A stretch of 64,000 bases of DNA. It comes from JBDXHU01 sp039989475. Lineage in GTDB: Bacteria > Pseudomonadota > Gammaproteobacteria > Pseudomonadales > Halieaceae. The notes beneath the pieces are model-generated. The model saw only the letters and a program-made list of their open reading frames with translations, had not been told where the DNA came from and made no database searches. Position 1 is the stretch's first letter, and each line of letters opens with the position of its first letter. This document shows, in pieces, positions 31,422 to 40,777 of the stretch. Location of the stretch: assembly GCA_039989475.1 (NCBI GenBank), contig JBDXHU010000002.1:1-64000 (forward strand), in the 5' to 3' direction. The translations under genes and the position numbers were made by a program.

Positions 31422-31490
31422 GCATAATCCCTCACTTCCATCTATACTCTGTGCTATTCCCAACCCGCAGGGAATAGCCAGGAGATAATA

Positions 31491-34400
31491 ATGATTATTA
31501 GGCAGGTATTTGCCACGGCATTGCTCGTGCTGACATTTCTATTGGCTGGATTTACAGCCGCCGAAGAAGAAAAAGCCAAACCCGGCTTCAACGCCGATAC
31601 TTTCAAGGGGCTGGAATTGCGCAATATTGGCCCGGCGCTGATGTCGGGTCGTATCGCTGATATTGTGCTGCACCCGGACAACCGCAGTATCTGGTACGTG
31701 GGCGTCGGCAGTGGTGGAGTCTGGAAGACCGTCAATGCGGGAACCACCTGGGAGCCGCTGTTTGACAGTGAGGGTTCCTATTCCATCGGCAGTATAAGCC
31801 TGGATCCCAGCCGACCTGACACGGTCTGGGTTGGCAGTGGTGAGAATGTGTCCGGGCGCCATGTCGGCTATGGCGACGGGGTTTATCGCAGCCTTGATGG
31901 CGGCCAGACCTGGTCCAACCTGGGGCTGAAAGAGTCTGAACACATAGGCATGATCCGGGTGCACCCGGAGGATTCCAACACTGTCTACGTGGCCGCCCAG
32001 GGGCCGCTCTGGTCAGGTGGTGGTGATCGCGGCCTGTTCAAGACCACCGATGGTGGTGAAAACTGGGAGAAAATTCTCGGTGGTGGCGAGTATACCGGCG
32101 TCAGCGAAGTGCACCTCGATCCCCGTGACCCCGATACGCTGTACGCAGTGAGCTGGCAGCGGCTGCGCACGGTGGCGGCACTAATCGATGGTGGCCCCGA
32201 GACGGCGATCCACAAGTCTACCGACGGCGGTGTCACCTGGCGCAAGCTCACAGAGGGTCTGCCGGAAAGCAGCATGGGTAAGACCGGCCTGGCAATTTCA
32301 CCGATCAATCCCGACGTGGTGTACGCCACCATTGAACTGGATCGACGCAGTGGTGGCTTCTGGCGTTCCACCGATGCCGGCGAGAGTTGGGAGAAGCGCA
32401 GTGACTACCTCTCCAGCGGCACCGGCCCGCACTACTACCAGGAGTTATTTGCCAGCCCCCATGATTTTGACCGGGTCTACCAGGCCGACGTCTACCTGCA
32501 TTACACCAGTGACGGCGGTAAGAACTTCGTCAAGATGGAACGTGCCAACAAGCATGTGGACCACCATGCGGTGGCGTTTGATGTCAAAGATCCCAATTAC
32601 CTGATAGTTGGCAACGATGGTGGCGTCTACGAGAGCTTTGATAAGGGTGAGAGCTGGAAGTTTATTGCCAATCTGCCGATTACCCAGTTCTACAAGGTAT
32701 CTGTGGATAATGACAAGCCCTTCTACAACGTCTACGGCGGCACCCAGGACAATAGCTCCCAGGGCGGACCGTCGCGCACCGATGATATGTCCGGCATACG
32801 CAACTCAGACTGGTTTATTACCCTGGGCGCCGATGGTCATCAGTCCTTTGCGGACCCGGATAATCCCGACATCATTTACGCGGAGTGGCAGGAGGGTAAC
32901 CTGACCCGTTTCGATCGTCGAACCGGTGAGTCGGTATATATTCAGCCGCAACCTGAGAAAGGGGAGCCGCTCGAACGCTTTAACTGGGATGCGCCGATCC
33001 TGATTAGCCCGCACGATTCAGCGCGCCTGTACTATGCCAGCCAGCGGGTCTGGCGCAGCGATGATCGCGGCGACTCCTGGCGACCGATCAGTGGCGACCT
33101 GTCGCGGGGTATAGAGCGACTCACTGAACCCCTGATGGGGCGTCAGTGGAGCTTCGACGCGCCCTGGGACCTGTATGCCATGTCCAAGTTCAGTAACGTC
33201 ACCTCGCTGTCGGAGTCACCCCTGGTCGAGGGCTTGCTCTACGCTGGCACCGATGACGGTCTGATCCAGGTCAGTGAGGACGGCGGCCAGAACTGGCGCA
33301 AGCTGGACAAGTTACCCGGTGTGCCACGCAAGTTCTTCGTCAACGATATCCGCGCCGACCTGCACGACCCGGATACGGTCTACGTTGTGGTTGATAACCA
33401 CAAGGCCGGAGACTTCACGCCCTATGTGTTGAAGAGTACCAACCGCGGCAAGTCCTGGCGCAGTATTGTCGGCGATTTGCCCAAGCGTCAATTGGCCTGG
33501 CGCCTGGTACAAGATCACGTTAAGCCGGGCCTGTTGTTCCTCGGCGCTGAATTCGGCGTGTTTTTCACGGTGGATAGCGGCGGCAGCTGGATCAAGCTGG
33601 AAGGCGGTGTGCCCAATATTCCTTTCCGAGACGTGGTTATCCAGCGTCGCGAGAATGACCTGGTGGGTGCCACCTTCGGTCGCGGCATATACATTTTCGA
33701 TGATTACAGCGTGCTGCGGCAGGTCGATGCCAGCATGCTGAAAAATGACACGGTGCTGTTCCCGGTGCGCAAGACGCCCTGGTACCTGCCGCGCCGACGC
33801 CTGAATTGCCACGAGGAGAACTGCAAGGCGGAGCAGGGCGCCGGCTACTATGTTGCGCCCAATCCGCCATTTGGTGCGGTGTTTACCTACTATTTGCCGG
33901 AGGAATTGCGCAGCCTGCAGGGGCAACGGCGCGAGCGTGAAAAGCCGATAGAAAAGGCGGGCGGCAATACATCGTTCCCCGGTTGGCCCGCCGTTGAGGC
34001 AGAGGCCAGCGAGGATGCGCCAGCCATGGTGCTGACAGTACGCGACGCCGAGGGCAATATCGTGCGCCTGGTAGAGGGCCCGGTAACGGCCGGTTTCCAC
34101 CGCGTCGCCTGGGATCTGCGCTATCCCAACAAGAACCCCTGGGTGGCGCCCGAAAAGCGTCAGCCGGCCTGGACACCACCGGCCGGTGTGCTGGCTGGTC
34201 CGGGCGTTTACACGGTAAGCCTTGGGCGACGCATAGACGGCACGCTGGAAGACCTGGGCCAGAGTCAGCGCTTCGAGCTGGAATCTATTCGCGAGCCAGT
34301 ACTTCCCGGTATGTCACAGGCCCAGCGTGTGGTTTATTCCAACCAGGTAGATGAGTTAACGCGGGCGGTGAAAGGCTCCGTGTCGACTATCGATGAATTG

Positions 34401-34784
34401 CTGGTCGCTACCGGCGCCATCAAGGAATCATTGCTGCAGTCAACTGCGGGACCTGAACTCTATGCCCAGACCCAGGCCATCGAACGTCGTGCGCGACGCC
34501 TGCGCGATCGCCTGAGCCAGAATAAGGTGCGCGATGAAATGGGTGATCCGGGTTTGGTCACCGTGTTGCGCAGGCTGGAAGTTGCAGGCTATGGCGCTCG
34601 CACCAATGCCGGCGGCCCGACTGCTACCCAGCGTCGCAGCTTTGAGATTGCGCAAGAGGACTTCAGCCAGGTCTACCAGCAGATGGAAGACCTGATAGAC
34701 GGCGAATTCAATGCGCTGCAGGAAAAACTGGACGGCGCCGGCGTGCCATGGACACCAGGACGAGGTCTACCGCTGGTCGACTAG
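31491..34784 (+). CDS. Large secreted BNR/VPS10-sortilin-type repeat protein
   Basis: A 1,097-residue secreted protein. Signal peptide about 1-23 (ending FTA). From about residue 40 to 750 run BNR-type propeller repeats (S-x-D-x-G-x-T-W patterns: STDGGVTWRK, STDAGESWEK, SEDGGQNWRK, SVDSGGSWIK). These are typical of the ten-bladed VPS10/sortilin propeller and related glycosyl-hydrolase-like proteins. A C-terminal region (about 780-1097) includes a beta-sandwich and a helical tail. The function of bacterial members is unknown. Its stop TAG lies within CTAG shared with the convergent crotonase. Confidence 0.9.
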   Translation: MIIRQVFATALLVLTFLLAGFTAAEEEKAKPGFNADTFKGLELRNIGPALMSGRIADIVLHPDNRSIWYVGVGSGGVWKTVNAGTTWEPLFDSEGSYSIGSISLDPSRPDTVWVGSGENVSGRHVGYGDGVYRSLDGGQTWSNLGLKESEHIGMIRVHPEDSNTVYVAAQGPLWSGGGDRGLFKTTDGGENWEKILGGGEYTGVSEVHLDPRDPDTLYAVSWQRLRTVAALIDGGPETAIHKSTDGGVTWRKLTEGLPESSMGKTGLAISPINPDVVYATIELDRRSGGFWRSTDAGESWEKRSDYLSSGTGPHYYQELFASPHDFDRVYQADVYLHYTSDGGKNFVKMERANKHVDHHAVAFDVKDPNYLIVGNDGGVYESFDKGESWKFIANLPITQFYKVSVDNDKPFYNVYGGTQDNSSQGGPSRTDDMSGIRNSDWFITLGADGHQSFADPDNPDIIYAEWQEGNLTRFDRRTGESVYIQPQPEKGEPLERFNWDAPILISPHDSARLYYASQRVWRSDDRGDSWRPISGDLSRGIERLTEPLMGRQWSFDAPWDLYAMSKFSNVTSLSESPLVEGLLYAGTDDGLIQVSEDGGQNWRKLDKLPGVPRKFFVNDIRADLHDPDTVYVVVDNHKAGDFTPYVLKSTNRGKSWRSIVGDLPKRQLAWRLVQDHVKPGLLFLGAEFGVFFTVDSGGSWIKLEGGVPNIPFRDVVIQRRENDLVGATFGRGIYIFDDYSVLRQVDASMLKNDTVLFPVRKTPWYLPRRRLNCHEENCKAEQGAGYYVAPNPPFGAVFTYYLPEELRSLQGQRREREKPIEKAGGNTSFPGWPAVEAEASEDAPAMVLTVRDAEGNIVRLVEGPVTAGFHRVAWDLRYPNKNPWVAPEKRQPAWTPPAGVLAGPGVYTVSLGRRIDGTLEDLGQSQRFELESIREPVLPGMSQAQRVVYSNQVDELTRAVKGSVSTIDELLVATGAIKESLLQSTAGPELYAQTQAIERRARRLRDRLSQNKVRDEMGDPGLVTVLRRLEVAGYGARTNAGGPTATQRRSFEIAQEDFSQVYQQMEDLIDGEFNALQEKLDGAGVPWTPGRGLPLVD

Positions 34785-35446
34785 TCACCAGACAGGGAGG
34801 CTTCCATGCGCTCGATATAGGGTCGGCGCATGGCGCGTTTGTTACCGGCGTAGGCCTCGCCCGGCAGTTGGGCCAGTTGTGCTGCCAGCGCCAGGCAATG
34901 TTCCCTGAGTTGATCTGCCGTCACCACCGCGTCAAGAAAGCCAACGTCCTGGGCCTGCTGTGGATCGAACAATTGACCCTGCACGGTGGCTGCCTGTAAA
35001 TGTCGTTTCGACAGCCGCGCGGTCGCCAGCTCAATACCGAAAGGCGGTATCACCATGCCGATCGCTGTTTCATTCAGACCCAGTTTAAACTCGCCCTCAA
35101 TACCTACCCGGGTATCGGCACAGAGCAACATGAAACCACCGGCGGCGATCGCGTGCCCGCTGCAGGCGGCCACCAGCGGCTGTGGGTGGGTGAACAGGCG
35201 CAGCATCATACGTGCACCCGCGGTCACCAGTTCCCGCGTTGCCTCCGGCCCTTTTTTAAACTCCGACAGATCGAAGCCGGCGGAGAATTTGCCCTCCCGC
35301 CCTAGAATAAGGACTGCCCTGGCCTCGGCTTCAGCTCGATCAAGGCCAGCGTTCATGTTGGCGATAAAGTCAGTGCCGACGGAATTCACCTTGCCGTCAT
35401 CGAAGTGCAGCAAGGCCACGTCGCCCTGTTGTTCGTAATTCATCAT
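34781..35446 (-). CDS. Enoyl-CoA hydratase/isomerase-family protein (crotonase)
   Basis: A 221-residue crotonase, shorter than the usual 255-260 residues. The first oxyanion-hole segment is KFSAGFDLSEF and the second CSGHAIAAGGFMLLCAD. The catalytic glutamates of true hydratases are not clear: E appears in FKLGLNETAIGM. It may be an isomerase or a different crotonase activity. It shares the stop palindrome CTAG with the convergent BNR gene. A 4-helix membrane protein follows upstream with 16 bases between. Confidence 0.88.
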   Translation of the reverse strand: MMNYEQQGDVALLHFDDGKVNSVGTDFIANMNAGLDRAEAEARAVLILGREGKFSAGFDLSEFKKGPEATRELVTAGARMMLRLFTHPQPLVAACSGHAIAAGGFMLLCADTRVGIEGEFKLGLNETAIGMVIPPFGIELATARLSKRHLQAATVQGQLFDPQQAQDVGFLDAVVTADQLREHCLALAAQLAQLPGEAYAGNKRAMRRPYIERMEASLSGD

Positions 35447-35462
35447 CTTTCTTGCTCCCGGT

Positions 35463-35846
35463 TCAGGCTTTGGTGAGGCGCGCGGCGGCGACCAGCACCA
35501 GCACCGCCACCACGGCTTCTACAATAATAAACTCAGTGGCGAAGGCCGCGTCCTGCAGTGCCCAGGCCAGGGTGCGGGCCACCGCGGCACCGCCGATCAA
35601 CAGGGCGGCGGCATGCAACCAGGTGCGGTTGAGGGTGAATACGCCAAGCAGGATGCTTGCGCCCAGGGCGATAAAAAACGCAGTCAGGTCGCCGATCTGG
35701 GTACTGCGGGCCATGCCGTCCAGCAGTGGCATGCCCAGCTCTTTGGCCATGCCCTCCGGTGCTAACAGCCAGCGCAGGCCGAAACTGAGGAACAGCAGTC
35801 CGGGTAGGGCCGTAATCACGCGTAGGGCTTTATCGATTTTGCTCAT
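35463..35846 (-). CDS. Four-helix membrane protein (DUF4345-like)
   Basis: A 127-residue protein of four membrane segments: about 12-30, 52-70, 76-95 and 103-122. ATG 35846 is chosen; the frame is open to 35984, which would add residues overlapping the divergent gene's start region. The sequence DKALRVITALPGLLFLSFGLRWLL and the four-helix plan resemble the DUF4345 family. Probably co-transcribed with the crotonase 16 bases downstream. Function unknown. Confidence 0.8.
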   Translation of the reverse strand: MSKIDKALRVITALPGLLFLSFGLRWLLAPEGMAKELGMPLLDGMARSTQIGDLTAFFIALGASILLGVFTLNRTWLHAAALLIGGAAVARTLAWALQDAAFATEFIIVEAVVAVLVLVAAARLTKA

Positions 35847-35956
35847 TGGATTCTCTCTTGTCAGCGGATCGGTGTGTGGCAGGTTAGCAATATCTCCAGG
35901 TCTTTGCTCTAATATTGCGCCTGCTATCTGCTTAAGCAAACTTGCGAGGAAAGAGT

Positions 35957-36997
35957 ATGAAACTTGGCTACGCCCAAATGTCATTTGGCAAAACCGCCAG
36001 CCTGAATATGGAGATGATCAAGCATGCCGAGAATCTCGGCTTTCACTCGGTGTGGACCGCCGAGGCCTATGGCAGTGATGCGGTATCCACAGCCTCCTGG
36101 ATACTGGCACAGACCAGCAAGATCCATGTGGGCACGGCGATCATGCAAATGCCGGCGCGCACACCGGCGATGACAGCCATGACCGCCATGACCCTGGATC
36201 ATCTCTCAGGTGGTCGATTCATTCTCGGTCTGGGCCCGTCAGGCCCGCAGGTAGCGGAGGGCTGGCATGGACAGATTTACGGCAAGCCCCTGACCCGTAC
36301 CAGGGAATACATCCAGATCATTCGCCAAATCCTGGCGCGGGAGGCGCCGTTGGAGTTTCAGGGCGAGTTCTACCACGTGCCCAATCATGAGGCGGGTAGC
36401 AGCGGCCTCGGTAAGCCACTGAAGAGTATTCTGCACGGTAATCCGGATTTACCGATCTTCACCGCCTCTATCAGCCCCAATGGCTTGCGCAGCGCAGGCG
36501 AGGTGGCAGACGGCGTTTTTCCGATGATGCTGGCGCCGGAAAAATACGAGGCCGTGATCAAGCCACATATCGACGAGGGTTTTGAACGCGCTGGCGGCGG
36601 CAAGGGTAGGGCAGGGTTTACTGTCGCTCCCGGAGTGTCCTGTGCGGTGGGGGACTATGAGCAACTGGCACCGATGGTGAAGGCGAACATGGCCCTGTAT
36701 ATCGGCGGAATGGGGGCCAAGGGCAAGAACTTCTACACCGCTTATGCCTCGCGTCTCGGCTTTGAAGAGGCCGCCCACACAATCCAGGATCTCTATCTGG
36801 CGGGAAGAAAGGATGAGGCGATTGCCGCCGTGCCTGATGAGTTGGTCGATGCGGTACACCTGATCGGCCCCGAGGATAAGATTCGCGAGCGACTCAAAGT
36901 CTGGAAGGCCTCAGGAGAGCGCGGTGAAATAGACCTGATGATGGTGGCGGCGATGCAGCCGGAAGCCTTGCAGATACTTGCCGAGGAGTTGTTGTAA
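35957..36997 (+). CDS. LLM-class flavin-dependent oxidoreductase
   Basis: A 346-residue luciferase-like (bacterial-luciferase/F420-dependent) TIM-barrel protein. ATG 35957 follows GAGGAAAGAG; the frame is open from 35942. The conserved features are FHSVWTAEAYGSDAV near the start and FILGLGPSGPQVAEGWHG. Close homologues I recognise are annotated as FMN- or F420-dependent dehydrogenases, and no cofactor choice can be made. Its stop overlaps the next start by one base, so it is translationally coupled to the DsbA-like gene. Confidence 0.92.
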   Translation: MKLGYAQMSFGKTASLNMEMIKHAENLGFHSVWTAEAYGSDAVSTASWILAQTSKIHVGTAIMQMPARTPAMTAMTAMTLDHLSGGRFILGLGPSGPQVAEGWHGQIYGKPLTRTREYIQIIRQILAREAPLEFQGEFYHVPNHEAGSSGLGKPLKSILHGNPDLPIFTASISPNGLRSAGEVADGVFPMMLAPEKYEAVIKPHIDEGFERAGGGKGRAGFTVAPGVSCAVGDYEQLAPMVKANMALYIGGMGAKGKNFYTAYASRLGFEEAAHTIQDLYLAGRKDEAIAAVPDELVDAVHLIGPEDKIRERLKVWKASGERGEIDLMMVAAMQPEALQILAEELL

Positions 36998-37641
36998 TGA
37001 AAGCTGTTGATGTGTACTGGTCGTTTCGCAGCCCATATTCCTACCTGGCCACACCGCAGATGTTGCAGCTGCGTCAAGATTACGAAGTGGCCGTGAACCT
37101 TCGGGTAGTGTTGCCCATCGCGGTGCGCGCCCCCGAGACTTTATTCAATCCGGCCAATGCGCCTCGCACGCGCTACATCATCATGGACTGGGCGCGGCGC
37201 GCCGAGTTCCTGGGTATGGCTGGTGTCTGGCCCCAGCCAGACCCCATCGTACAGGACCTGGAGACCATGGAAATCGCCAGTGAGCAACCCTATATATTCA
37301 GGCTTAGCTGTCTGGGTGTAGAGGCCCAGCGGCGTGGCAAGGGCATCGATTTTGCCGCGGAAGTATCGGCTCTTATTTTTGGTGGCACCCGGGGCTGGGA
37401 CCAGGGTGACCTATTGGCGCAAGCCACGGCCCGAGCCGGGCTGGACCTGGCTGAGATGGATGCCGCCATAGCCGATGGTGATCACCTGGCTGAAATAGAA
37501 AGGAACCAGGACCAGCTTGAGGCGGCGGGGCAATGGGGCGTACCCACCCTGGTCTTCGAGGGGGAGCCGTTTTTCGGCCAGGATCGCATCGACACCCTGT
37601 GCTGGCGCCTGGATCAACACCAGCTGCGGCGCGCTACCTAG
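36997..37641 (+). CDS. DsbA-family protein, 2-hydroxychromene-2-carboxylate isomerase-like
   Basis: A 214-residue protein of the DsbA thioredoxin fold (kappa-GST type). The opening YWSFRSPYSYLA has serine in place of the DsbA CxxC cysteine, the hallmark of HCCA isomerases, and the end carries WGVPTLVFEGEPFFGQDRIDTL. Such enzymes use glutathione to isomerise aromatic intermediates, as in naphthalene catabolism. Overlap with the upstream LLM oxidoreductase suggests a joint catabolic step on a hydrophobic or aromatic substrate. It is convergent with the crotonase at 37665. Confidence 0.9.
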   Translation: MKAVDVYWSFRSPYSYLATPQMLQLRQDYEVAVNLRVVLPIAVRAPETLFNPANAPRTRYIIMDWARRAEFLGMAGVWPQPDPIVQDLETMEIASEQPYIFRLSCLGVEAQRRGKGIDFAAEVSALIFGGTRGWDQGDLLAQATARAGLDLAEMDAAIADGDHLAEIERNQDQLEAAGQWGVPTLVFEGEPFFGQDRIDTLCWRLDQHQLRRAT

Positions 37642-37664
37642 AATAGTCTTGGTTAAGGCAGGCT

Positions 37665-38507
37665 CTATTTTCCCTTGAATACTGGAGGCCGGCGCTCCAC
37701 GCGAGCGGTGAGACCCTCGGCGAAATCTTCCGTTTTCATCAGCGTGCCCAGGGCCTCGTTTTCCCGATCCAGGGCCTCGCTGAAGGCGTCCAGGTGTGGC
37801 TGGTGCATGGCGCGCTTCATTTCGCGGATGGCCATCACGGGCCCCTGGGGTGGAATCAGTTGCAGGGCGCGCTCGCGAGCGTAATCCAGCAATTGATCGT
37901 GGGGCAACACCTTGTTGGCAATACCCAATTCAACAGCCTGTTGCGCGCTTATACGCTCCGGGAAGAACAGTACTTCCTTGGCTTTCTGAAAGCCCAGCAA
38001 GCGGGGCAGGAGAAAGGTCGATGACAGTTCGGCGGCTATCCCCAGCCTGGCGAAGGGCAGTTGTATCCAGGCGTGCTCGGACATATAGATCTGGTCCGCT
38101 GCCGCCAGGCACAGGGTGAAGCCACCACCGATCGCCAGGCCGTTGACGGCGGCGATGACTGGCTTGTCGCACTGGTAAAACTGCAGCGTGGTGCGCTTTT
38201 GGGCGATATCTGACATGTCGATCTCAGCCAGAACTTCCTCGGGCACAGCTTCGAAGGCATCCGGGTTGAAATAGCCGCCACTGCTGAAGGCTTCCCGGGC
38301 GGGATCATCCGAGCCGGGATCTTTGGCGCCGGTCAATATCATCGCATGGGCCGTGTCGTCGGCCTGAAAGTGGTCGACGGCGTAAGAAATCTCCAGGAAG
38401 GTCACGGCGCTCAGTGCGTTCTTGCGCGCCGGCGTGTTCAAGGTCAGGGTGACGATACCCGCTTCATCTTTGCTATAGCGGATGTCGTTAAAGTCTGTCG
38501 GTTGCAT
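37665..38507 (-). CDS. Enoyl-CoA hydratase/isomerase-family protein
   Basis: A 280-residue crotonase. ATG 38507 begins QPTDFNDIRYSKD; the frame extends to 38621 without ribosome-site support. The oxyanion-hole loops are SSGGYFNPDAF and AVNGLAIGGGFTLCLAA. The conserved catalytic loop LPFARLGIAAELSSTFLL contains a single glutamate (E), typical of isomerase-type or hydratase members. An insertion around residues 60-80 (ILTGAKDPGSDDPA) is unusual. It is oriented toward the HCCA-isomerase-like gene, convergent with 23 bases between. Confidence 0.9.
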   Translation of the reverse strand: MQPTDFNDIRYSKDEAGIVTLTLNTPARKNALSAVTFLEISYAVDHFQADDTAHAMILTGAKDPGSDDPAREAFSSGGYFNPDAFEAVPEEVLAEIDMSDIAQKRTTLQFYQCDKPVIAAVNGLAIGGGFTLCLAAADQIYMSEHAWIQLPFARLGIAAELSSTFLLPRLLGFQKAKEVLFFPERISAQQAVELGIANKVLPHDQLLDYARERALQLIPPQGPVMAIREMKRAMHQPHLDAFSEALDRENEALGTLMKTEDFAEGLTARVERRPPVFKGK

Positions 38508-38556
38508 AGATCTTTGCGTGCTCCAGGGCGTAGCTGGCCTGCGGGTGGCCAGGCAG

Positions 38557-39057
38557 CTATTCGGTCGTGTGGGTTTTGCGTTTTTCTTCCACGGCCTGGT
38601 CGAGAATCTTGAGCATATCAATTTTCTTGTTCAGCTCAGCATTAAGCTCTTTCAGTTCCAGGTTAGCTTGCCTGGACTCCTCGAGCTTGGCGTTTATTCG
38701 AGCGACCCGCTTGTCACGTGACAGCTGTTGAATCTCCTGCAAAGCCGCCAGCCAGTCTTGTAGTTCCTGATTCCTCGCAGCATCTGGGTTGTTGCGTGAA
38801 TAGAGCTCCAGGTTCCGCAGGGCCTTTGCATAGTCACGTTGGGGGTTCTTGTAGCTCATGTAGCGCTGTGCGAGTTGATAGTGCGCCTGTTGCGCAGAGG
38901 AGGAATCGGGGTTTTGGCTGACCACGGCCTCCAGCCTGGAAATTTCCGTGGAATACTGACCAGATTCCAGTGGGCCTACCGTCTTTGATTGCATCTGGGC
39001 GCATCCACCCAGAAAGAAAATCAGTGCCGAGACAACCAGGGTTGTATTTCTACTCAT
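38557..39057 (-). CDS. Lipoprotein with coiled-coil, next to cyclase gene
   Basis: A 166-residue lipoprotein. The signal ends with lipobox FLGGC (C19). The body has a TPR-like helical stretch (about 35-85: AQQAHYQLAQRYMSYKNPQ) followed by a long charged coiled coil (about 100-160, KLEESRQANLELKELNAEL). It resembles QseG-type lipoproteins, which sit next to two-component or signalling genes. It is 12 bases downstream of the GGDDF-domain cyclase gene, on the same strand, and probably forms an operon with it. Confidence 0.85.
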   Translation of the reverse strand: MSRNTTLVVSALIFFLGGCAQMQSKTVGPLESGQYSTEISRLEAVVSQNPDSSSAQQAHYQLAQRYMSYKNPQRDYAKALRNLELYSRNNPDAARNQELQDWLAALQEIQQLSRDKRVARINAKLEESRQANLELKELNAELNKKIDMLKILDQAVEEKRKTHTTE

Positions 39058-39069
39058 GTAAGCGGCCTT

Positions 39070-40515
39070 CTATGCCCTTTTTTTCTGCTTGGGTTTACGG
39101 TCTTTTCTGTTGCCTTTCCCGGTCTTCCTTTGGGAAACCAGAAACACGCTGCCATCGACTGCTTTGGCTTGCTCTTTCATCTCGGCGGCGGCTTCGCCAA
39201 ACTGAATATGATTGAGATCCTTATTATCCTCGTTAGTCACCACAGCTATAGATATTGTGGCCAGGGGGAATCGTACCTCCTCTCCCTGGCGGTTTTCGCC
39301 GATGATATACCCGCGCTTCCTGTCCTTGGCGTTATAGAAGCCGGGTATCGCTTCATCATACGTGGTCACGACAGCCTGGCAAATGTCGCTGTAGTTAGCT
39401 GGTGAGGTAATGACCACAAAATCATCGCCCCCGATGTGCCCAATGAAATCGTCTTCACCGCCATGGTCTTTCACCGCCTGGCTGACAATGTCTGCGGTGG
39501 TTTGAATCAGTTCATTGCCCTTGGCGTATCCGTAGTGATCATTGTATGCCTTGAAATTGTCAATATCCATTAAGCAAAACGCTATCTGCTCAGTGGCGTT
39601 GATGCGGGTTTCCATCACGTTTTCGATAGTTGTGCCGCCTGGTAATCGCGTCAGTGGGCTGGTATCCAGACTCGTTTCTTCCAGATGCTTCAAGCGCCCG
39701 GCCATGGCGACAAATGCTTCGGAAAGATCGCCTAACTCATCGGTGTTGCTAATGTCCGGCTTAAAATCGAACTCGCCTTTTGCAATCATCTCGGTGGCAG
39801 CTCTTAATTTATTTATAGCCCCGGAAATATTGCGGGTGATGATCGTGGCGGCGGCCAGGGAAAGTATCAAGCCCAGGCCACAGAGTACTGCTGCGGCCTT
39901 GAATGCAAGTGAACCGATGCTGGCCGTTGTGCCGGTCTTTTCATTTTGATCACGCTGTGCGTCCGCAGCCATCTCTTTCAGAACGGAAATCAGGTTTTCC
40001 TGCTGCGTTTTGATTCTTTCGTCATACTCTGTAGAAAGCGGCGATGAGGACTCCGTTGCAGCGCGCGCTCCTTCCATCAGCAGTTCGGTATACTGACTGT
40101 GCAGCGAGCTGATTTCTTCCACCGGGAAATCGCGTTTTTCCGGGACGGCTCTAATTCTTTCCAGCTGATTCTCGAAGTCGTTTTTTCTGTCCTGAAACAG
40201 GTTAAATACTTCATCTGTACCAAAAACCGCGTAGCGCCGGCTATAGAGCTCTTCAGTAAAGAGCAGGTCCACCATTTTGTCCGACGCGAGGATGACCGGG
40301 AGGTCGGTCTGCAGGATGCTGTCGTTAATGGAATTTAGCCGATTCAGGTTGGTGAGAGCATAGAGGGAGATAATGACCAACAAGGCCAGCAGGGAACTGA
40401 AGCCCAGCATCAGTTTTTTGGCGATGGTAAGCCGCAGGAAATTCGACACACAGAACTCGACCAGTTGGTCGAAAATCCGCTTTATGCCGACTTGCATGCT
40501 TTGATCGTCTGCCAT
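39070..40515 (-). CDS. Membrane GGDDF-domain diguanylate cyclase with HAMP
   Basis: A 481-residue protein. Two membrane helices (about 37-57 and 205-227) flank a periplasmic sensor, a HAMP linker follows, and the catalytic GGDEF domain begins near 290. The motif reads IGGDDFV, so the catalytic third residue E is D. GGDDF is known in some active cyclases and some weak ones. The RxxD inhibitory site is not seen. The sensor is all-helical, like those of MCP-type receptors. It lies 12 bases upstream of the lipoprotein gene, a pair probably sensing the envelope and making c-di-GMP. Confidence 0.9.
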   Translation of the reverse strand: MADDQSMQVGIKRIFDQLVEFCVSNFLRLTIAKKLMLGFSSLLALLVIISLYALTNLNRLNSINDSILQTDLPVILASDKMVDLLFTEELYSRRYAVFGTDEVFNLFQDRKNDFENQLERIRAVPEKRDFPVEEISSLHSQYTELLMEGARAATESSSPLSTEYDERIKTQQENLISVLKEMAADAQRDQNEKTGTTASIGSLAFKAAAVLCGLGLILSLAAATIITRNISGAINKLRAATEMIAKGEFDFKPDISNTDELGDLSEAFVAMAGRLKHLEETSLDTSPLTRLPGGTTIENVMETRINATEQIAFCLMDIDNFKAYNDHYGYAKGNELIQTTADIVSQAVKDHGGEDDFIGHIGGDDFVVITSPANYSDICQAVVTTYDEAIPGFYNAKDRKRGYIIGENRQGEEVRFPLATISIAVVTNEDNKDLNHIQFGEAAAEMKEQAKAVDGSVFLVSQRKTGKGNRKDRKPKQKKRA

Positions 40516-40777
40516 TTTTAGACAAGCCTCCAGGCTAATTTTTCTTGTAATACAGCTATTAATGCTTGGATTGTTGCAGAAGCAGTCCGGTATTTCACTG
40601 GAAGTTGTTGGTTCTGTGCTCCATTCGTCATTTGTGCCCGTTCTGCGTTGATCTGGCTAGTGAGGCTGAAAAGGTAACAATATTTCGTAATTTCTTGGGC
40701 AAAGGCGGAAACATTCCAGTCAATAGCGCTAGCAGGCGTTAGTCGGGTGCTGATCGAGGTTCATTTATTGTGCACCT

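Noticed and set aside
40728..40745. A GGCGTTAG string resembling an attC R' arm
   Set aside because: No R'' partner or hairpin within 150 bases, and no cassette-like gene beside it.
40516..40777. A gene in the 262-base gap upstream of the cyclase
   Set aside because: No open frame with a start and family pattern was seen on either strand. It probably holds promoters for the cyclase operon.
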